Assembly: GCA_033855775.1 (NCBI GenBank)
Contig: JAWVFT010000034.1
Span: 1 to 64,000, forward strand
DNA length: 64,000 nucleotides
From: DASVTR01 sp033855775
GTDB lineage: Bacteria > Acidobacteriota > Blastocatellia > Pyrinomonadales > Pyrinomonadaceae
Direction of reading: 5' to 3'
The position numbers and the translations under genes are program-made. Positions 59,786 through 64,000 of this stretch are shown here, one piece after another (the stretch's first letter is position 1; each line of letters starts with the position of its first letter). Below the pieces are notes generated by a model, which worked only from the letters and a program-made list of their open reading frames with translations, searched no databases and was not told where the DNA came from.

Positions 59786-61762
59786 TCAGGAGTTCGCGGC
59801 TTCGGTCGAGACGCTTTCCCATTCTTCGTAGAGGGCGCGCAGGCGCGCATCCGTTTGTTGGTAGTCGTCGTTGACGGCGCGCAGGCGCGCGGGGTCGCGT
59901 GCGACTTCGGGTTGGGAGAGTTGCTCTGAGAGTTGGGCGAGACGGGCTTCGGCTGCGCTGATGTCCGACTCGATTTGTTGTGAGTCGCGGGCGGGCTGCG
60001 GGCGTCCGCCTTTGCCTTTGTTGGCCTTCGTCTTTCCCTGCGAGGTCTTTTGTGTTTTGGCTTGCGACTTCGCTTTGTCGGGCGCGGGGGCTTTCTCCGT
60101 GGCGACAGCGGCGTCGGATGAAAGCTGTGCGGCGCGAGCGTTGCCGTTGGCGGCTTGGCGGGTGGCGGCCTTCCAGTCGTGATATTCGGTATAGTCGCCG
60201 TCGTAGTGGTCTGCTTTGCCCGCGCCGTCGAGAGCAAGGATTTGCGTGGCCACGCGGTCTAGAAAGTAGCGGTCGTGGCTGATGGTGATGATGGTGCCTT
60301 GATAAGCGTCGAGCGCTTCTTCGAGGGCTTCGCGCGAGGGAATGTCGAGATGGTTGGTCGGCTCGTCTAAGACGAGGACGTTGACGCGCGAGTAGATGAG
60401 CTTGGCGAGGGCGAGGCGTCCCTTCTCGCCGCCGGAGAGGTCGCGGACGTGCTTGTAAACGTCGTCTCCGGTGAAGAGAAACTTGGCGAGGAAGGAGCGC
60501 AGTTCGCCTGCGGTCGCGGTCGAAAGGGCGACGCGGCGTAGCTCCATGATGATTTCGTTGCGGTCGTCCAGGTCGTCCAACTGCTGCGCGTAGTATCCGG
60601 CCTGCACCTTGGTTCCCCAACGCATCTCGCCAGCGAGCGGTGGCAGTTTGCCGAGCACGGTCTTGATGAAGGTCGTCTTGCCGGAGCCGTTGGGGCCGAT
60701 GATGCCGAGGGCTTCGCCGCGCCGGAGCGTGAAGGTGATGTCGCTGGCCAAGACTTTGCCGGGATAGCCGACCGTCGCTTCCTCGACGGTCAAGACTTGC
60801 GTTCCGGCGCGCTCGACCGATTGCAGGTTGAAGTTGCCGCTTGATTGGTCGACGCGCACGGCCTCTACACGCTCAAGCTTGGCGAGCATCGTGCGCCGCG
60901 ACTTGGCTTGCTTGGTCTTCTGTCCCGCGAGATTGCGGCGAATAAATTCTTCGGTCTTGGCAATCAGGTGTTGCTGGTTGTCGTAGGCGCGTTGCTGCGC
61001 TTCGCGGCGCACTTCGCGCTCAATCAGGAAGGCAGAGTAGTTGCCGGTGTAGCTTGCGGCGCGACCGTTTTCAACTTCGATGATGCGGCGGCAGGTGCGG
61101 TCTAAGAAGTAGCGGTCGTGGCTGACGATGACATAGGCCGATTGATAATTTTGCAGAAACTCTTCGAGCCATTCGACCGAGTTGACATCGAGGTGATTGG
61201 TCGGCTCGTCCAGGAGCAACACGTCAGGCTCGGCCAGCAACAGCTTCGCCAGCCCCAGACGATTCTGCTGCCCGCCCGACAGCTTCTCCGTCTCCATCTG
61301 CCACATCTCACGACCAAAGCCAAGGCCCTGCAAGATAGCTTCGGCCTTGGCCGCGTACTCAAAGCCGCCCTCGCGCTCGAACTCGTGCTGTAAATCGCTG
61401 TAGCGTTCGAGCACCGCTTCGAGGTCATCGCTCGCTTCCGCCATACGGTGCTCAAGCTCGTGCATCTCGTGCTCTATCTGCTGCAAGTGGCCGAAGGCCG
61501 CGAGCGCAGATTCATGCACGGTCGAACCCGGCTCGAAATGAACGTGCTGCGCGAGCAGGCCGAGGCGCACGCCGCGCGCCCGCACCACGTCGCCCTCATC
61601 CGCCGTCTCTTCGCCGCTGATGAGACGAAAGATGGTCGTCTTCCCGGCCCCGTTGCGCCCGACCAGCCCGACATGCTCGCCCGGATTTATTTGCAGCGAA
61701 GCGCCGCGCAACACATCCTGCGCGCTATATGCCTTGTAAACATCCGACAGCCGAAACAACAT
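59786..61762 (-). CDS. ABC-F family ATPase
   Basis: The 658-residue soluble protein has two ABC domains: Walker A GRNGAGKTT with signature LSGGQQNRLGLAK, and GPNGSGKTT with signature LSGGEKGRLALAK, each followed by VLLLDEPTNHLD or VLVLDEPTNHLD. An interdomain linker (~AQQRAYDNQQHLIAKTEEFIRRN) and a Lys/Ala-rich C-terminal coiled-coil tail make it Uup/EttA-like. ABC-F proteins act on ribosomes. Subfamily cannot be fixed. Confidence 0.93.
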   Translation of the reverse strand: MLFRLSDVYKAYSAQDVLRGASLQINPGEHVGLVGRNGAGKTTIFRLISGEETADEGDVVRARGVRLGLLAQHVHFEPGSTVHESALAAFGHLQQIEHEMHELEHRMAEASDDLEAVLERYSDLQHEFEREGGFEYAAKAEAILQGLGFGREMWQMETEKLSGGQQNRLGLAKLLLAEPDVLLLDEPTNHLDVNSVEWLEEFLQNYQSAYVIVSHDRYFLDRTCRRIIEVENGRAASYTGNYSAFLIEREVRREAQQRAYDNQQHLIAKTEEFIRRNLAGQKTKQAKSRRTMLAKLERVEAVRVDQSSGNFNLQSVERAGTQVLTVEEATVGYPGKVLASDITFTLRRGEALGIIGPNGSGKTTFIKTVLGKLPPLAGEMRWGTKVQAGYYAQQLDDLDDRNEIIMELRRVALSTATAGELRSFLAKFLFTGDDVYKHVRDLSGGEKGRLALAKLIYSRVNVLVLDEPTNHLDIPSREALEEALDAYQGTIITISHDRYFLDRVATQILALDGAGKADHYDGDYTEYHDWKAATRQAANGNARAAQLSSDAAVATEKAPAPDKAKSQAKTQKTSQGKTKANKGKGGRPQPARDSQQIESDISAAEARLAQLSEQLSQPEVARDPARLRAVNDDYQQTDARLRALYEEWESVSTEAANS

Positions 61763-61872
61763 GATGATTCTTCGCTTGCGCCGAACAGTGTTAAGCAGCG
61801 AGGGGAAAAGCGCCGACGCTCTTTCCGCTCGCTGCTTTCAGTTGCCGCCTAAACTCCAGCTCTCCGCCTCGC

Positions 61873-63102
61873 TTAACTCTTCGGCGTGGGCTTCGCTCCC
61901 GCAGGCGCCTGCGGCTGCGAGTTGTTGTTCACGGGGCTGCTGGTTGACGGCTGCGCGGGCGTCGCGTTCGAATTGGCCGCCGCCGCAGGCGATGCATTGG
62001 TCGCGGGCGGTTGGGCCGAACGCATCGCGCCGAAGTTGACCGGGCTGGTCAGCATATTCATCGCCAGATAGTTGACAATCTTGGCGTCGTTCATCGCCAC
62101 TTCCAGCAGGGCCGCGTCGAGCAGCGTCTTGCGCTGGCTGCGCAGGGCTTCCGTAATCTGCTCGCGCACGCCCGTGCTGTCAAGCGTCAGATTCTCGCTC
62201 TGCAACTGCTTGCGCTGCAACTTGAAGATGTACCAGCGACCGCCGAACTGGACGGGCGACGTATAATTGCCGACCTGCATCGAGCCGAACAAGTCGGAGA
62301 TTAACTGCGGCGGAAAGTTGTTCTGCTTGAGGTCTTCTTCGCCTGCGAAGCCGACATCGCCGCCGCGCTGGTTGCTTGGGTCTTCGCTGCGCTTGCGCGC
62401 CACATCTGCGAAGTCTTCGCCGTTTTTCAACTGCTGGTAGATATTGTCAATCTTCAGCTTGGCTTCCGCGTCGCTCTTGGCGTCGTCCTGCGCGCCGTTG
62501 TCCTTCGGGTCAACGACAATCATCGCCAGTTGCACGCCGCGCTTGTTGACGAACATTTCCCGGTTGCCGTTGTAATAATCTTCGACTTCTTTATCGGTAA
62601 TCTGAATCGTGCCGTAAGTCTTATCCTGTAGCTTCTGGATGGCGACCGACTTGCGAGCCTCTTCGCGCAAAGATTCGAGCGTCTGGTCTTGCTCCTTGAG
62701 CCTCTTTTGAAACTGCTCTTCGGTCATCCCACCCTGCGCCTTGAGATTATTGATGAAGCTCGTAATCTCTTCTTCGCTCGGCGTCAGCTTCTCTTTCTCG
62801 GCGCGCTGCAACAAGACCTCTTTTTGCACCAGCGCGGTCAGGACCGTCATCCGCGCTTGCGCCAGTTGCATCGCGGTCAACTGCGATTGCTGTCCCTGCG
62901 CCTGCTGGTTGAGCAGTTTTTCGACTTCGCTGAACATGATGTTTTTGCCGTTGACGCTGGCGGCCACGCCGCTCTCGGCTGTGCCGGGCGCGCCCGTCCC
63001 GCTGCGATTGCAGGCGGCGAAAACGAGCGCGACGAACGCGACCGCGATTAAGACAAATGTTGGTTTGATGACTCTGTGCACTTTAGCTTCCTGCTCCTTC
63101 AA
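61873..63102 (-). CDS. SurA/PpiC-type peptidyl-prolyl isomerase, probable lipoprotein
   Basis: The 409-residue protein has an N-terminal hydrophobic segment ending FAAC31 that may be a lipobox (atypical at -3). An N-terminal chaperone region (VEKLLNQQAQGQQSQL...LTPSEEEITSFINNLKAQGGMTEEQF) precedes a parvulin domain (GEDFADVARKRSEDPSNQRGGDVGF). A Pro/Asn/Ala-rich tail ends the protein. It likely folds outer-membrane or exported proteins. Confidence 0.88.
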   Translation of the reverse strand: MKEQEAKVHRVIKPTFVLIAVAFVALVFAACNRSGTGAPGTAESGVAASVNGKNIMFSEVEKLLNQQAQGQQSQLTAMQLAQARMTVLTALVQKEVLLQRAEKEKLTPSEEEITSFINNLKAQGGMTEEQFQKRLKEQDQTLESLREEARKSVAIQKLQDKTYGTIQITDKEVEDYYNGNREMFVNKRGVQLAMIVVDPKDNGAQDDAKSDAEAKLKIDNIYQQLKNGEDFADVARKRSEDPSNQRGGDVGFAGEEDLKQNNFPPQLISDLFGSMQVGNYTSPVQFGGRWYIFKLQRKQLQSENLTLDSTGVREQITEALRSQRKTLLDAALLEVAMNDAKIVNYLAMNMLTSPVNFGAMRSAQPPATNASPAAAANSNATPAQPSTSSPVNNNSQPQAPAGAKPTPKS

Positions 63103-63279
63103 GATAAAGAGTCGCCGGCGAGAGGCCCGCGCTCTTCGGTTGCTCGCTCGCGTGCTTGACGCGCTTCAAAGCTGTTTGCTATAACTTTTCGTTTCGCGCT
63201 TGTCTTACTTTATTCGACCAGCGTTATCTATCGTCAATTACTTTTGCGCTTTACTTGCGCCCGGAGGTTTTAAATAATT

Positions 63280-63474
63280 ATGGCTAAACGTTGCGAAGTC
63301 TGCGGCAAAGGCCCTCAGTTCGGCAATAACGTTTCACATGCGAATAATCGCACGCGCCGCCGCTTTAACCCGAACCTGCAATCCATACGCGTGCAGCGAC
63401 CGCAGGGCGGGGCCGAGCGCATGAAGGTTTGCACCAGTTGCATCAAGGCCGGCAAGGTCGCCAAGGCGGCCTGA
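63280..63474 (+). CDS. rpmB: 50S ribosomal protein bL28 (zinc-binding type)
   Basis: The 64-residue protein begins MAKRCEVCGKGPQFGNNVSHANNRTRRRFNPNLQ and ends CTSCIKAGKVAKAA. The two CxxC pairs identify the zinc-containing (C+) form. CCGGAGGTTT precedes ATG. It is divergent from the isomerase gene and monocistronic. Confidence 0.97.
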   Translation: MAKRCEVCGKGPQFGNNVSHANNRTRRRFNPNLQSIRVQRPQGGAERMKVCTSCIKAGKVAKAA

Positions 63475-63517
63475 CGCGCGAGCGAGAGCGCGTCCTTCAT
63501 CTTTCAAACCGAATAAG

Positions 63518-63583
63518 GCTACCGGCTTCAAGCAAAGCGTTTCTCTTAGGATGCGCCGACAGAGAAAACCGCTGGCCGGTAGC
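63518..63583. terminator. Long bidirectional hairpin between rpmB and the RidA gene
   Basis: GCTACCGGC (63518-63526) pairs with GCCGGTAGC (63575-63583), and the inner segment AAAGCGTTTCTCT with AGAGAAAACCGC. It follows rpmB and abuts the stop of the convergent RidA gene. Confidence 0.7.
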
Positions 63584-63969
63584 TATTCTTTTCCCACGAG
63601 CGCGATAGCTTCAATCTCAACCCGCGCATCACGCGGCAATCTGGCGGCCTCGACGGTCGCGCGCGCTGGTGGCTGCTCGCTGAAATAGCGACCATAGACT
63701 TCGTTCATCGCCGCGAAATCATTCATGTCTGCGAGAAAGACCGTGGTCTTCACGACACGCTCCAAAGAAGTTCCGGCGGCCTCCATCACAGCCCGCAGGT
63801 TGCGCATCACCTGCTCGGTCTGTTCGGCCACGCCGCCCGCCACAAACTCTCCGGTCTGCGGGTCGAGCGGAATCTGCCCCGAAGCAAAAACAAAACCGCC
63901 CGCCACGATGGCCTGCGAATAAGGCCCGATGGCGCGCGGCGCTTTGTCTGTCTCGATAATCTGCCTCAC
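63583..63969 (-). CDS. RidA family (YjgF/YER057c) enamine/imine deaminase
   Basis: The product is about 128 residues with IIETDKAPRAIGPYSQAIVAGGFVFASGQIPLDPQTGEF and the catalytic-Arg region AARLPRDARVEIEAIAL near the end. RidA hydrolyses reactive enamines/imines from amino acid metabolism. The frame opens at a GTG at 63981, but a GTG at 63969 has GAGGT about nine bases upstream and gives the usual length. Confidence 0.93.
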   Translation of the reverse strand: MRQIIETDKAPRAIGPYSQAIVAGGFVFASGQIPLDPQTGEFVAGGVAEQTEQVMRNLRAVMEAAGTSLERVVKTTVFLADMNDFAAMNEVYGRYFSEQPPARATVEAARLPRDARVEIEAIALVGKE

Positions 63970-64000
63970 TGTTCGGAACACCTCTTTTTGATGCGGCTCA

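Noticed and set aside
59778..60620. 280-codon minus-strand frame within the ABC-F gene
   Set aside because: Arg/Ser/Pro low-complexity product in a shifted frame of a gene with complete ABC motifs.

Overview
The window reads as chromosomal DNA of a GC-rich, Gram-negative-type bacterium, most likely an acidobacterium (Blastocatellia/Pyrinomonadaceae-like). This assignment is inferred, not proven. It rests on an acidobacterial-type VWFA protein, a complete Tad pilus locus, a membrane-spanning-lipid synthase-like radical SAM enzyme (acidobacteria make iso-diabolic acid lipids), and a methylmalonyl-CoA mutase split into catalytic and B12-binding genes. No prophage, insertion sequence, rRNA or CRISPR array was found.

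Layout. 1-5.1 kb (minus strand): tRNA-Pro, dedA, pcm, surE, rpsU and the radical SAM lipid-synthase candidate. 5.5-11 kb: secreted proteins (PQQ-type sugar dehydrogenase with FG-GAP repeats, VWA protein, duplicated-domain protein, LysM/SLT lytic transglycosylase). 11-25 kb: a Tad/Flp pilus locus, all on the minus strand, from three tandem Flp pilins through tadV, cpaB, secretin, TadG/E/E, TadZ, TadA, TadB and TadC to a TPR protein and an unusual AAA ATPase; a sigma-54-like promoter precedes it. 25.4-25.8 kb: a striking 21-bp repeat array. 25.9-29.4 kb: M50 protease, sigma-54 activator, a phosphoglucomutase remnant and a FtsL/FtsB-like gene. 29.7-41 kb: acyl-CoA metabolism (methylmalonyl-CoA mutase, two crotonase-fold proteins, an alpha/beta hydrolase, split AtuA-like proteins, NUDIX, acyl-CoA carboxyltransferase). 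41.5-44.7 kb (plus strand): an island of unfamiliar genes around a trypsin-like protease. 44.7-56 kb: a metallopeptidase, a thioesterase, and the classical housekeeping run thrS-infC-rpmI-rplT-pheS-pheT-(zapB-like)-zapA-6S RNA-ymdB. 56-64 kb: tRNA-Val, a Tat-exported amine oxidase with a Cys-rich insert, a MazF-type toxin-antitoxin pair, ABC-F, a PpiC-type foldase, rpmB and RidA.

The most unusual signal is architectural. At about a dozen gene junctions the gap is filled by a long imperfect inverted repeat whose arms are tandem arrays of short words (for example GTGACAA/GTGACGA, GTGATAAGTAATAAG, GGGGTTAGGGGTTG). The word differs from place to place but the architecture is the same. The 21-bp array at 25.4 kb is the giant member, and one such array appears to have been absorbed into the N-terminus of the NUDIX gene. 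Other points of interest are the protease island, the radical SAM lipid-synthase candidate, the Cys-rich amine oxidase, an AUA start codon for infC and a PheT that lacks its tRNA-binding OB domain.
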